Below, one piece after another: positions 24,496 to 35,825 of a stretch of 64,000 nt of DNA (its first letter is position 1; the number at the start of each line of letters is the position of its first letter). Source of the stretch: Ciborinia camelliae. Its lineage: Eukaryota; Ascomycota; Leotiomycetes; Helotiales; Sclerotiniaceae. The position numbers and the translations under genes are program-made. The DNA lies in NCBI GenBank assembly GCA_025890175.1, contig JANPYM010000002.1:3221077-3285076 (forward strand), given 5' to 3'. Under the pieces are notes generated by a model. That model was not told the origin of the DNA, searched no databases, and worked only from the letters and a program-made list of their open reading frames with translations.

Positions 24496-26644
24496 ATGGA
24501 TAAATCGAATCTGAAAGCAGCGATACTTATCGTATCGACTACTGCAGCCAAAGATGCATCGACGGACTCCTCTGGGCTTGTTTTAAAAGATCTTTTTGAG
24601 GAAACAGGCGGCCAATGGGAAGTTGTAGAAACAAAGATCGTGAGTGATAATGTGACGGATATTCAAAGAAGTGTGATGTCTTGGACGGATCAAGAAAATG
24701 CTGTCAACGTTGTGATTACTACTGGTGGGACTGGATTCGCCATCTCAGATAATACTCCTGAGGTAATACAGCCAGCTTCCCAAGACACCGTACTCATATA
24801 CTAAAATGCGCTGCTATAGGCGATTACACCCCTTTTACACAAGCAAGCGCCAGGACTTGTTCATGGAATGCTTGCGGCTTCATTGGCAGTCACTCCTTGT
24901 ATGTATGGAAGATTCACAAGTAACAATAGTTAGTTGACTGGTAATAATAGTTGCTCTCATGTCACGGCCTGTAGCGGGTGTTCGCAACAGGACAATTATC
25001 ATCACATTACCAGGATCACCCAAAGGAGCGAAGGAGAACCTTCAATCAATATTGAAGCTCTTACCACATGCTTGCTTTCAGGCTGCAGGAGCCAATTCCC
25101 GAGCACTTCATGCAGGAGGTTTGGAGAAACTTGAGAAGGAAGCCGGTGTTAGCTCTGCGGGGTCTTCTCGGCCAGCACTTCCACATAACCACGATCATTC
25201 CCATAGTCACTCGCATGGGCATGGCCATAGTCATGATCATAGCCATGGCCACGCAATTCCCGTTAGACATACTGCGCCAGATGAAAATCCTCGGTCAAAT
25301 GATCCTGCTCTTGGTCCAACACGACGTAGTCGTTCATCGCCTTACCCCATGTTATCAGTCGATGAAGCTCTAAAACTAATTGATATGCATACGCCTCCAC
25401 CTCAAGCAATGAAAGTGGATTTAAATGGAGATATTGTAGGATCTGTGCTAGCGGAAGATGTCACAGCAAACGAAGCTGTCCCAGCATATCGCGCCAGTAT
25501 TGTAGATGGATATGCGATCATTGCCGCTGTGGGTAAATCGAATAAAGGCGTGTTTCCTGTAGCATCGATATCTCATGCCACTGCGGGTGAGCATCCTCTT
25601 CTGCAAGATGGGCAGATTGCACGCATTACGACTGGCGCACCCCTTCCACCTGGAGCTACCTCTGTAGTAATGGTGGAAGATACTATACTGAAAACGATGA
25701 CTGAAGATGGTAAAGAGGAGAAAGAAGTCGAGATCTTAGCTGATGGAGTCAAGCCTGGCGAGAATGTTAGAGAAGTTGGTAGTGATATCAAAGCTGGATC
25801 TATCATAATGCATAAAGGGGAAGAAATATCTGCCAATGGTGGTGAGCTCGGTCTACTCACGTCAGTCGGCAGAGCAGAAGTCATCGTTTACAAGAAACCA
25901 ATAGTCGGTGTTCTTTCCACTGGTGACGAAATTGTCGAACATAATAGACCTGGCTTCCTTAGAATGGGAGAAGTTCGTGATTGTAACAGGCCGACAATCA
26001 TGGCAGCCGTACGAGGTCTAGGATTCGAAGTTGTAGATCTTGGAATTGCTCGAGATAAGCCAGGAGATCTAGAACAAATACTACGGGATGGACTTCGAAA
26101 AGTTGATGTTGTCATTACCACAGGTGGTGTATCGATGGGCGAGCTTGATCTTCTGAAGCCGACTATTGAGAGATCATTGGGTGGGACAATACATTTTGGA
26201 CGTGTTTCGATGAAGCCAGGAAAGCCCACAACTTTCGCAACAATACCAGTGAAGAACAATGATGGTGAAAGGGTTTCCAAGGTGATCTTTTCTCTGCCAG
26301 GGAATCCAGTTTCCGCTATAGTTACTCTTCATCTGTTTGTTCTGCCTTCTTTACATCGCGCTTCTGGAATATCTCCTGTAGGGTTGCCTAAAGTTCCCGT
26401 AACTCTATCACACGAGTTTCGTTTGGATCGTCAAAGAGTCGAATACCATAGAGCGATAGTAACAATGGCCAAAGATGGTCTTTTGTATGCAAGTAGCACT
26501 GGTATGCAACGTAGCTCAAGGGTTGGGAGCTTAAAGAGTGCAAATGCATTATTATGCTTGCCAATCGGATCAGAGGATTTACCGAAGGGGACAAAGGTCG
26601 AAGCGATGCTGATGAGTAGAATCAGAAGTGAATATGAAATTTAG
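24496..26644 (+). CDS. cnxE: Gephyrin-like molybdenum cofactor synthesis protein (MogA-MoeA fusion), 679 aa
   Basis: This enzyme adenylylates molybdopterin (G/MogA domain) and then inserts molybdate (E/MoeA domain) to make active molybdenum cofactor for nitrate reductase and related enzymes. Three exons fit: 24496-24762, 24820-24898 and 24951-26644. The N-terminal G domain shows VVITTGGTGFAISDNTPEA, SRPVAGVRNRT and ITLPGSPKGAKENL. A His-rich linker follows at residues 194-216. The E domain then shows YRASIVDGYA, RITTGAPLPPGA, VGVLSTGDEIVE, VDVVITTGGVSMGE and FSLPGNPVSA. Domain order G then E matches animal gephyrin and is opposite to plant Cnx1. An in-frame ATG at 24457 could extend the N-terminus by 13 residues. 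Confidence 0.93.
25184..25252 (+). repeat. Coding His-X repeat in the interdomain linker
   Basis: A 69-bp stretch encodes histidine at every second residue (12 His in 23 positions, alternating mostly with Ser, Gly and Asp) between the G and E domains of the molybdenum cofactor enzyme. Such a run would be expected to bind Zn, Ni or Cu ions. Confidence 0.9.
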
Positions 26645-26964
26645 TAGTCTTTCATAAGCAAATGAAAAGACTTGATTCAGATGAGTGCTGGTGATTGGAT
26701 ACATCATGGTGTCAGAAGAAGTGAAATAAAATGAGATGAGGTGAGGTGAAATTGAAATTGAATTAAAAAAAGAGAATACTCGTTCCCTGATTGGAGAGAA
26801 CTTCTTTCCTAGATCTCGTTAATACGGTCTTGTTTCTCTCCCTCCACAATACTTTCAATTACTCATCCTCATCCTCATGTCCTCACCAAGACTTTTTGAT
26901 TCTTTACAATACCATAACAATATTTCTTCACAGTATTTCCTCATTTGCATACGCATTCTTCAAA
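26645..26964. promoter_or_regulatory. Intergenic spacer and promoter
   Basis: This 320-bp spacer lies between tandem plus-strand genes. It is purine-rich, with GATGAGGTGAGGTGAAATTGAA-like simple sequence near 26733-26762, then pyrimidine-rich with ATCC/CATC runs close to the next start. No separate gene is seen. Confidence 0.35.
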
Positions 26965-28798
26965 ATGTGTCAATTCGATTATAATCGATATCAAAAATGC
27001 GGTCATAAAGCTATTGAGATTGCTGGATATTGCAACGAAGTTTTCTGGAAAGCCGGCATGACTGCTCACCTTGTACCATGTCCCGAACAGAATTTTAGAG
27101 CCTTCTTTATCAGAATTGGCAACTTAAATGGTATGGATTTTGGTTCTTGTAAATGGGTCGGACAAAGTGGATATTGCAAGATATGTGAAGAAGAATATGG
27201 GGTAAGTGCGATTATCTGCGATTTTTTGGTATATTCTTGGGCGAGATCACAAGATCGAAGGACTAGCAGCTTGCATAACTATCTGAGTGGAATGGAATAC
27301 CATGAGTCCCATACTAATTGTTTACAGATGCCAAAAGCCATTCCTTTCCGCACCTATGAAGACGTTAAGTTTCTTGATGGCGTTGGTGAACTTGTTTCCC
27401 CCCTATTCGAGGTTAAGTTGGCTGGACCCATTGCATATCCTCCGCCATCTGAATCAATGCAATACTCTTCTACCTTCAATGATGGTGTTACTAAAGAAAC
27501 GCTTGAAAATTTGATCGCCAAATCCCCAAGTCCACCACGTGAGTAATTTTGTTTTCTCATTTTAAGTTGCTTGATATTCAACTCCGTTTGAAAGTATCAG
27601 CTTCTGTATCTTCCTCATTCCTTAGTCCTAGTCGAACTTCTCAGTTTATTCCAAGTTACTTCCTTGAAATGTACTGACTCTCCCGTGATTTAGATGAAGC
27701 AACACCTGCCATTGGAGAAAATCTGTTGGCACGTAGACTCAGACAACACCTTCCCTATATCTTCACTCCCTATATCAAAGATACGATCGCAGCTATGATT
27801 TCGGTTGAAGACCAGGACGGCGCAGTTTTGATCTCGATTCAAGACCAGGACACACCCGAGGAAGCTTTGGATCTAGGTTCCACACGCGAATTACAAACCC
27901 TGTACTTTCCGGCAAAGCTTCAATGGTACGAACTAAACCAAGGTATAGACGGTGTAACCAAGCAGTGGCGAAGCAGAGGCTACTACCAATCACAGGTAGT
28001 AGAGGGCAGTACACCACCCAGCAAGTACTTTTGGAACCATGTTGGATTGACGCCTGCGGATGAGCAGTATGTCTTGAATAGGTTAAAGGACGGCATACCA
28101 TTACGAATTGTCTGGCAGTAAGTTCAAAATTTTCCATAGTTCTTGTTCTTATTCAAGTGAAATATCCGCTCGCTTGGTTCAACATCAAGATTGATATAAA
28201 TCCTGACCAGCATCCATATAGAGAGAAGTTCAAGGAGAGGGGTACGAACCTTGAGATGTTTCACCAGTACGGCCGAAATCTGGAGCAGCAGATCATTGAA
28301 GCTCGTGGTGTGAGAGCGGGCTCCAGAATGGCAGAGATCCAAAGAGAATTGGGTGAAAGATCTCAAACTGCTGATGGCATTCAGCCATTCGGTATCTATC
28401 AACAGAATTATGTCAACAATTTGCAGCCCGTCCTTAGAGCTGCCACACCCCAGGTTAATCCTTTTGGACAAAGCTTGGATGACATCATTCAACAACGCTT
28501 ACGACATGATCAGATGCGGGCAGATTTTATGCAACAGTTGGCGGTGCAGCAGCAGATGGTACGACAGCAGGCGATTCAAGATCACCGGATTCGAGAACAG
28601 CGGGTGCGTTTGCAGCAGTATCATCAACAGCTGGTGCTACACGAAATGATGAGACAGCAAGAAGCACAGCAAGAGATGCGACAACTGGAGCAGCAGCAGG
28701 TACAAGGACAAGCGGGCGCTGGATATTTCCAGAAGGCTCCAGAAGTGACTGTAGAAGAAATGCGGGCAGAGGAGGGAGAACAGGCGGAGGCCTTGTGA
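26965..28798 (+). CDS. Uncharacterised Cys/His N-terminal, Gln-rich C-terminal protein, 482 aa
   Basis: Four exons are proposed: 26965-27201, 27328-27538, 27694-28117 and 28222-28798. The first exon is rich in Cys and His (MCQFDYNRYQKCGHK, YCNEVFWKAG, HLVPCPE, GSCKWVGQSGYCKICEEEYG), in spacing suggestive of a zinc-binding fold. Exon 3 includes duplicated-looking acidic text (SVEDQDGAVLISIQDQD). The last exon encodes a long Gln/Arg/Met-rich coiled coil (QQMVRQQAIQDHRIREQR). The third intron is inferred: only a TATAG acceptor at 28221, with a CCTGAC branch site, restores the phase after the GTAAGT donor at 28118. The open stretch just upstream of it (from 28157) is then intronic. No known family is recognised. 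The ORF just upstream of 26965 in the same frame is probably 5' UTR. Confidence 0.65.
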
Positions 28799-29173
28799 TG
28801 ACAAATGTAGCGGCAGGGCAAGCTGATAAGGCATGGCAATTCGTTAATTGAATAGCACCGGTTGGGTTTGGCCATGTGAACTTCAGTGGAATACCATGAA
28901 ACGTTGCAGCTTGGCATTTTGTATTTGAGCACATGCGCGTTCCATTTACTACAATGGCAAATTTGATAATACAGTCTAGAACTACCACCATTTTGTAATA
29001 GCTATATCAATGCATCCTTGCCTAAAGACCCAAAAGTGCTTAAAATCGATTTCTACCTGAACGCCGTTCGTCGGCTTCCACTTGGATGATATACACAGTA
29101 CACAACGCTCACTTTATCTAACGTCTCTTTCCATTTCATAGCCTGGACTCCCCTCCGTTCCACCGCCGATTAT
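28799..29173. other. Convergent intergenic spacer
   Basis: This 375-bp stretch lies between the 3' ends of the Cys/His-Gln protein gene and the V-ATPase c'' gene. I see nothing in it beyond expected 3' UTR sequence. Confidence 0.35.
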
Positions 29174-29987
29174 CTACTCGAAGTCTGGTGCCTTTGATGA
29201 TACCAACAGGCCAATGATGAGGCCAAAAAGTCCTAGTACAGAACTGAAGATCTCGATGACTAAAATTTTGACAAACCTGTCATGAATTAGCATTATATAT
29301 AAGTAGGATGCATCTACTAATTCTACTTACAAGCTTGGATCAGCAGCATCTGCCAAAGCAGCACCACTGCCATTGATGCCGACGGAAACACCGCATATTA
29401 AGTTGCACATTCCAACTGTTATGCCAGACCAGAATAGAGCATATCCAGTGTAGTAATTGCTAGCAGAGTATAGATTCTCGCTCTCCATGAGGCCGAGCTT
29501 TGAGGAAAAGACGATAGACATAATGACGCCGTAGATGGCGACTACCTCGCAGAAAATGATGGAGATAAGATTCTTAGTTCGAATGCGAGGAGCTTTAACA
29601 CCACCACCGAGGATCGAAGAACCTGTTATAAGGATTCCCCTACATACTTTGTCAGCTAAAATCCGAGGAAGAGGGGCGAAACTATTGTGTACCATGCTGC
29701 CCCAACAACTGACAATCCTATACACATGCCAATACCCATATCTGCCCACGCATACGGCGATATCTCTTCGAGAAACTGTCCGACCTATTACTATTATTAG
29801 ACCTCACTCTTCCAGAATTTCTCTTCGAAATTCATACATTGAAAGCTTCTCCATCGCCAGTAAAGAGCATATCTAGCAGCACCTGTTAGCTTCTAGATCA
29901 TCAAACCAAGCCGGACATTCATAACTTACAAGCTCCAACCACTGCCAATGCTGTGGTAGCACCACCGATTCCATATGTAAGACTCAT
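29174..29987 (-). CDS. vma16: V-type ATPase proteolipid subunit c'' (VMA16), 198 aa
   Basis: This is a membrane-rotor subunit of the vacuolar proton pump. Five exons fit: 29987-29930, 29872-29838, 29784-29693, 29639-29331 and 29276-29174, all in phase. The protein starts [19 protein letters not shown] and has four to five hydrophobic spans. The proton-carrying glutamate lies in FCEVVAIYG, within the second proteolipid repeat pattern ([19 protein letters not shown], then [20 protein letters not shown]). It ends [20 protein letters not shown] and KAPDFE. The longer N-terminus, the five-exon layout and [15 protein letters not shown] separate it from subunits c and c'. It shares a 247-bp divergent promoter with TFIIA gamma. 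Confidence 0.92.
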
Positions 29988-30234
29988 CTTGTCTACAAAA
30001 TCCTCGTCAACAAATTAAAAAGAAGTAAGTGATTTGATTGTTCTCAGCGAAGCTATGCAATGAGATGTCGACCAAGCTTAAGTGAAAGAGCAGCCCGAAT
30101 CGCCAACCGTAGCTAGCGCCAAACGCTGCGCAATCAGCCGCTTACTTCAGCCTCCATCCATATATAAACAACGACCCATCAACAACATCAACTTTCACCC
30201 GTCGACCGCAAATCTCAAGAAATAATCATACGTG
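29988..30234. promoter_or_regulatory. Bidirectional promoter of vma16 and toa2
   Basis: Only 247 bp separate the two divergent start codons, so both core promoters must lie here. No clear TATA box pair is evident apart from a TATATAAA-like stretch near 30160-30167 on the toa2 side. Confidence 0.5.
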
Positions 30235-30741
30235 ATGGCGGCTCCACAGTCTTTCTACGAGCTCTACCGCCGTAGCAGGTACTGTGCCTTTTTTGCTACA
30301 CAAGCACGCATTTCTACATTTACTGACAAAGCAATACGCTCATAGCATCGGTATGGCTCTTACGGATACCCTTGACGATCTGATCAGCGAGAGACGTATC
30401 GAACCTCAGCTCGCGATGAAGATATTGGCAAACTTTGATAGGAGTATTGCGGAGGTTTTGGCAGATAAAGTCAAGGCCAGATTGACGTTCAAGGTATATG
30501 TTCTCCATGCGGGGACTTTACGGGGAATATGATTCTTCGGCGTCGGGTGCGCCAATGTAGAGGCATGCTAGCTAACTACATGCTGAAGGGACATCTCGAT
30601 ACATATCGCTTCTGCGACGAGGTCTGGACTTTCTTGATCAAGGATGTGACGTTCAAGATGGAGAACTCCAGTCAGTCGGTCACGGCGGATAAAGTCAAGA
30701 TCGTGAGCTGCAACAGCAAGAGGCCTGGCGATCCTCAATAA
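30235..30741 (+). CDS. toa2: Transcription initiation factor IIA gamma subunit, 114 aa
   Basis: This is the small TFIIA subunit that stabilises TBP on the TATA box. Three exons fit: 30235-30278, 30346-30493 and 30589-30741. The N-terminal four-helix-bundle segment reads [20 protein letters not shown] and continues [18 protein letters not shown] and [11 protein letters not shown]. The C-terminal beta-barrel segment reads [20 protein letters not shown]. The basic end [11 protein letters not shown] is typical. The length is normal for the family (about 110-122 aa). Confidence 0.93.
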
Positions 30742-31919
30742 ATCGGATGTGTGGAGGAATATTGACGGGAATGCGACATATTTTTACTGGGAGACGCAAT
30801 GGCGGTTAACAATGGATGATTGAGAATGATTTCAGCTACGATCAAGAATCAGGAATGGTATTCACAGATCAGGCTCTTCAACGACTTTAGAGAAAGGATA
30901 TCTCAGGCGTTCATTGGTTTTTGTGGCGTTTTATGGCACTTTTCCAGAGAATGAGGAAGGCGTTGCCATCTCGTTCGTACGTATCAGCACATTACCAGAA
31001 TCATAGACATCGCAATGCGATGCTAATTTAATCGCAGAATCATACCAATTCTGTCTAACCAATTTTTATAGCAGTGCTACACTACTTCAGTAAAACTTGA
31101 TCAAGATGTAAAATGAGAAAACCAAAGCCGCCCCAATAGAGCTTTCAAATGTTCGAAATACTATGAACCATTGAAAAGATGCTCCAGGGGAAGAAAATAT
31201 TCTGCCTTTCATGGAGGTTTCCAAGGTCAAAGCCATTGTTCGTAAGCCGGCAATGTTTAATGCTGAATGAAATTGTTGGATTATTCTCTACCCCTTTACT
31301 TTTCTTCCCTCTTTCTGTCCCTTGGGGTGTCATTTCAATTGTCAAGAAGAGTTTGGACATTGAAATTCTCCGTTGGAGAAGTAATCAATCCCTTTCTCCC
31401 ACTTGGAGCATCTTTCCAAATGCTCACTTTATATAATATTTTGACATTGCAATACTACTGGAGGACCTCGAGGTAAAGTGTCTCAGATCATATTAAATGT
31501 TGAGATCATTTCCCATTCTCGTCAGTCTTCTGCCCTTCTGCCCCATGCATGGCATGGCATGGCATGACTTGACTTGACTTGGTTGCAATTGCACACCAGC
31601 TGAAGTATGAAAATCGAGTCTGGTTTGAGAAAGGAGCAAAATAAGAAAGACGGCATTTCTTTCCAAGAATTTAAAATTTGAATACAGAGACAGGGTACCC
31701 CATGATTTTCACGTATTATTTTGCGCTATCCGACGGTAGATCATATCACGTACATGACTTTACTTTATTCCGGTCGTGTACCCCTCACCAAACGTCATAT
31801 GAAAATCATTTTGAAAACCTGCACATGTGTTCATTCCCTCGTTAACAATTCCTTTTCAGAAGAATATCCATCCTCCTTTCCCGACCACCAAATATTGAAT
31901 TGAAACCACTAGTTCTCCA
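30742..31919. other. Intergenic spacer with GCATG/ACTTG simple repeats
   Basis: This 1.18-kb region lies between two plus-strand genes. Short GGCAT(GGCAT)n and GACTT(GACTT)n runs occur near 31548-31580. Two or three short open frames in the 31.1-31.5 kb part overlap on both strands and show no conserved features. I see no gene in it. Confidence 0.4.
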
Positions 31920-32534
31920 ATGCCGGCGATCAAGAAACTCTTTCAAACCGTCAAGGACGCAGTAAAATGGAAAAGGAAATCCAAACCCTCTTCACCGGCT
32001 AGGACTGACTCGGCTACTTCGGTACCGTTACCGATCCAGAATGATGATGTGTTCGAGTCCTTGCCGTTTACCCCGGAATCTATAGTTACTTCGGATTCTA
32101 CGTGCATTTCGGAATCTGTTGCTAGTTGCGAGGAGGCCTTGTGGGATAACGCACGAAGTGCTACATGGGATTTACTGGAATGCGTTACGGTTCAGCTCGA
32201 AATGGCATTGCGAAACGGAGAAGTATCCGGAGTGGCAGTGCCCGAGGTGGAAAAGGATATGGTGGCAGAGGCTGTGGAAGGAGATGTTCAGTACGATCTA
32301 AACCGTGTTACGACCATACTCGCGGAAATTGGGCTCGCCATAGCCGCCACCAATGGAATCGGTTCAAATGTTGACGCGATCAGTTTATTTGATTTGGAAA
32401 TATTTCAGTCTCCTTCACCATTCGCATACGAGCCAAACGAAAATGAGATAAACATCCTGCTGGAGAATGTCAGTATGCGCTTGGAACAAGAGCTCCGAAA
32501 AGCTGAGGTAAACGAATATCAACACGCGGGATGA
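31920..32534 (+). CDS. Small uncharacterised protein, 204 aa, single exon
   Basis: The frame opens with a basic, amphipathic N-terminus (MPAIKKLFQTVKDAVKWKRK), which could contact membranes or nucleic acid. A Ser/Thr/Pro-rich acidic linker follows, and then two related-looking helical segments: LLECVTVQLEMALRNGEV near residue 85 and LLENVSMRLEQELRKAEV near residue 180. The similarity of these two suggests an internal duplication of a short helical motif. No family is recognised. The start codon directly follows an upstream stop, and the codon pattern looks coding. Confidence 0.55.
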   Translation: MPAIKKLFQTVKDAVKWKRKSKPSSPARTDSATSVPLPIQNDDVFESLPFTPESIVTSDSTCISESVASCEEALWDNARSATWDLLECVTVQLEMALRNGEVSGVAVPEVEKDMVAEAVEGDVQYDLNRVTTILAEIGLAIAATNGIGSNVDAISLFDLEIFQSPSPFAYEPNENEINILLENVSMRLEQELRKAEVNEYQHAG

Positions 32535-34011
32535 GGTTCGTTTAAGCCTGCATTCGAAAGTCTCCAATAAGGCTTTGCAGACAAAATCCACTTGAGAACT
32601 TTCGAGTCGCTTGTAACTGAAGGTTGCTTCCATCGTTACAATTCCAATCTTCGCAAGTGACACCAGAGCTTTGATGCGTTTGACGATTGCACAAAGTCGA
32701 ATGATATCTTGGGGATTAAGATAAAGTGTATAATTTCAAGATCCACTCATCTCATGTTAACTCTCGCATACATATACATCCCAATGACATTCGTCTCAAC
32801 TTTCCTCCCTGCGCCCTCAAAAGATTTCGAAACGGAAAAACTTCATCCGCACAATTGCGCGTCAGTCCCAATCAACTTCGGCATGTTTAACACGGCGACT
32901 GTAACCTAAACCCTCGCCTGTATCATCCCCAACCCTGCCTCCCCCGGAGACCCATCGGTTGCAAACGATGCAGAAGCAAAGGCGATACCACTATACCACA
33001 GGCACGGATATTTTGGTGACAAAGTTGGTGTTTATAGGTTTATAGGTTTATTAGAGACAGTGATAGGATTGGGAATATTGGGATGAGTGTATGCATTGCA
33101 AGGCTGTCATGTTTCTGGTTTGCGGGTGCTCTAATATTCTATTTATAAAGAGGAGTCATTTTTGTATCTACGCAGCATGGGGGGATCACATATATTGTAT
33201 ATTTGCACGTTGAAGTTGGAATCTTTTCGAAAAGTGTGGCAGAGTGTTTAAAAAGAGAAGCATGAAGTATCCTGCCCAGCACCCTATACGGATAGATCAT
33301 ATAGGCACGTTGAGGATATAATGTGTGGAGAAATTTAGAGAACTTAACAATGTTAGTATCGAGGGGCTAGGAGTCAAATATAATCAATTTTAAATATCTT
33401 GCATACTGTAATATGTTTTCTATCTCTTCTCTCGATTCCGGATTCAACTACTGCTACAAGAAGTCTCGCATGTAATCCAACTTTACAAAGTGATGCTAGG
33501 GACTTTGACCTTTCATGAACAATTAATTGCCGGCTGACACATCTGGTCCCGAGATCTACCCTGTAACTAATCCCATCGCGTTAAAATAATTGGACATCTA
33601 ATTAATCAATTGGCCTTACTATTAAAATAAAAATATAGTAATTGCTTTTTATCTATAATATTTGTAACTAAATATAAAATACAGGTTTCGATAAAAGTGG
33701 ATCATCACTTTTCCTCCCAATCTCTATAATCCACTTCTTATAAGACTTGCTCTTCAACTTAAACTTGTCCACAGAAATTATTCCTTCCAAAACTAAAGGT
33801 ATTACAGCAATCAGATGGATATAATCAACAAACCCTTGATTCTGTCTACTGTTGATAAGTCTGTTTTTCTTATGCCATCATATCTTCAAAGTTCAAGGTT
33901 TATGATACAACAAGTCCCTCCTGGTTCCTCTTTCCTTTGGTAAAAGCTAGGGAAGATAAGTCAAAGGATCCCATTTCTGTTGTATTAGCACCAGAAGCTC
34001 GATTGATCGTT
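32535..34011. other. Gene-poor spacer, partly AT-rich
   Basis: About 1.48 kb has no convincing gene. The part near 33590-33690 is AT-rich and RIP-like in composition but short. Short open frames have no conserved character. Confidence 0.4.
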
Positions 34012-34914
34012 TTACTCATTCCAATGTACATAATCACTAAAGTATTGACGGTGGATTCTATCTGCGTAATCCAACAGAACGGGGTATTCTTTGACGAGAG
34101 CCTGTGACCGTGGGACGCTGGTGCTGTCAGAAAGGATATGATTAAATGGCTGAAAGTAAAAGCACTCACGCATCACAGACGAGACCAGAGGCCAAGAAGC
34201 CATAAAGAACAGCATCTGCCTCCGAAGGTTGATCCTCCCCAAAAATCCAAAAGGGAACACCAGAGCCTGAAGCTTTGGTCCGAGCCTCAGATAGAACAGC
34301 GTTCAAGCGCTCCCAAACTTCATTCTGAAGCTCAACCACCTCTATATCTGTCAAGCGACCAGTGCCTTGGCCCCATAGAGCACCCACAATACTGCGATAA
34401 GCGAGGAGTCCAACGAGGAGTCGAATAATGTAAGGTATAGCTCCGAGGGCCCCATCCCTCATGACTTCGTAGTTTTCACACCATTTTTCACGCGTCTGTC
34501 AATGGGCCTAGTTAGTAAAGCATTTTGTTTGATGGCTTTCGCAACACTACTGTTTGAGGAGTATACCTGGTAAAAGTATAATTTCTCCTCCAAAAGAGCT
34601 CGTAAGGCTAGATCTTGCGCACGCTGCACAGGAGTCAAATGCGCGTTTAAGTCGGGTAAAACGCCCTCATCAACAAGTTTGCGGATGATGAGAGTGCTAT
34701 CACTGAAAAGGTCTGGACTGCCTTTGAACCCAATGTAGGGAATTTTACCCCTAGGCGCTGTCTTTGGAGAGCCCACACCAAGATCGTAAGATGTACCGGC
34801 AAAGCGTAATCGTGCCTCCAATTTTGCTACAAACGGCGACCAAGGATATGCATTTGAAGCCGGAAAGCCGCGATAAAGTATTATCTGAGAAGAAGGTTTG
34901 AGTGAGCCTGACAT
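34012..34914 (-). CDS. FAXC/metaxin-like GST-fold protein, 261 aa
   Basis: Three exons fit: 34914-34567, 34495-34170 and 34123-34012. The N-terminal half is a thioredoxin-like domain (ILYRGFPASNAYPWSPFVAK, RGKIPYIGF, LFSDSTLIIRKL). The C-terminal half is all-helical (REKWCENYEVMRDGALGAI, FWIFGEDQPSEADAVLYGFL). This layout matches the metaxin / failed-axon-connections branch of the glutathione S-transferase fold. No catalytic Ser/Tyr/Cys of a standard GST is obvious. An ATG 15 bp upstream (MQNTT) could also serve as start. It lies next to the polyketide cluster but has no clear pathway role. I infer it is an ordinary neighbour. Confidence 0.8.
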
Positions 34915-35825
34915 GGTCGTATTTTGCACTCGATCGTGAGAATTTTTAATTTAGACCAACTGGAGTTTTCCGTGATTCAAAGTTGAAAATAGAACTGAAA
35001 AATCTTGCCGGTTTGTATTTCAGCCGACTTTGTTCTTTCAGTTTTCTAATCTAGGGCAAAGCAGATGTCAAATAAACATAACTTGACTTGGGTGTATCGG
35101 AATCCGAAAGCTTACGTGAGCCCGAAGATGCATGCTTATTCCTGATCAAAACTATGCAAACTACTTTATGCAAGAGGATGGACCCACTGGACAGTGTTTG
35201 TTGATGAGATAGATAATTTTCTTTTGGAAGGCTGCAGGCACGGATGTTCAGGGGTCGAATGCTGATATCCAATAATGATTTCTTATTGTCTATATAGAGT
35301 TGGTTTTTTATATTAGTGTTGAATAAATCACGCGCCGTCGTAGCGGCGCTAGTGTGCTACGGCGCTAGCATGCGCTAGCGGGATTATATAGTCCATCTGC
35401 AGCATAGTTTTTTAGAATTCGAGCCAAATACACTGCATATCTAGGTACTATAGTACATTTGTTTTCCATTATCCATAGTGATTCCAACAATTAGAAAAAG
35501 GCAGGTTTCAGGTGAAGGGGGGTGGAATAAGGTCTATTTCAAAGGGGGGCGGATCTCTTTTTATTAAACTACTTTCTCTTAAAAACAAGCAGTGTTGTCT
35601 TAATTGATCTTAATAGACCCTCCAGTAAAGGATATTTAATTTAAGTCATGAATATCATAAATTTCATTACCTAGGTATTCTCATTTTCATTAGATAGACC
35701 TCCTCTCTGCATCATCGGCAATATTCTTAACCGAAATCTCAATTATGGTAAAATAATTTCAGTGAATCCAACAGTGTAAAATGGAAGTTAACACCCCACC
35801 GCAATAAATTCACAAGTCCCATCCA
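34915..35825. other. Spacer holding a solo LTR
   Basis: This 0.9-kb spacer lies between the GST-fold gene and the AflR-like gene. It holds the solo LTR at 35317-35489. The remainder is AT-leaning sequence with no gene. Confidence 0.5.
35317..35489 (+). mobile_element. Solo LTR, family A, with perfect 5-bp target duplication
   Basis: The 173-bp element starts TGTTG and ends CCAACA, the TG...CA inverted ends of an LTR. It is flanked by ATTAG on both sides (35312-35316 and 35490-35494), a 5-bp target site duplication. Inside is a GC-rich block with GGCGCTAGC palindromes, then TATATAG as a likely TATA box. The second half matches the elements at 57805-58011 and 58465-58635 closely (for example TTCGAGCCAAATACACTGCA). 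No internal retrotransposon genes accompany it. Confidence 0.85.

Noticed and set aside
28157..28255. Open stretch that seems to belong to the last exon of the Cys/His-Gln gene
   Set aside because: No splice site puts it in phase with the previous exon, and it contains no ATG. A downstream acceptor with a branch site gives a consistent model.
35337..35385. CRISPR-like or regulatory reading of the GCGCTAGC palindromes
   Set aside because: They are internal to the solo LTR, shared with its other copies, and have no spacer structure.
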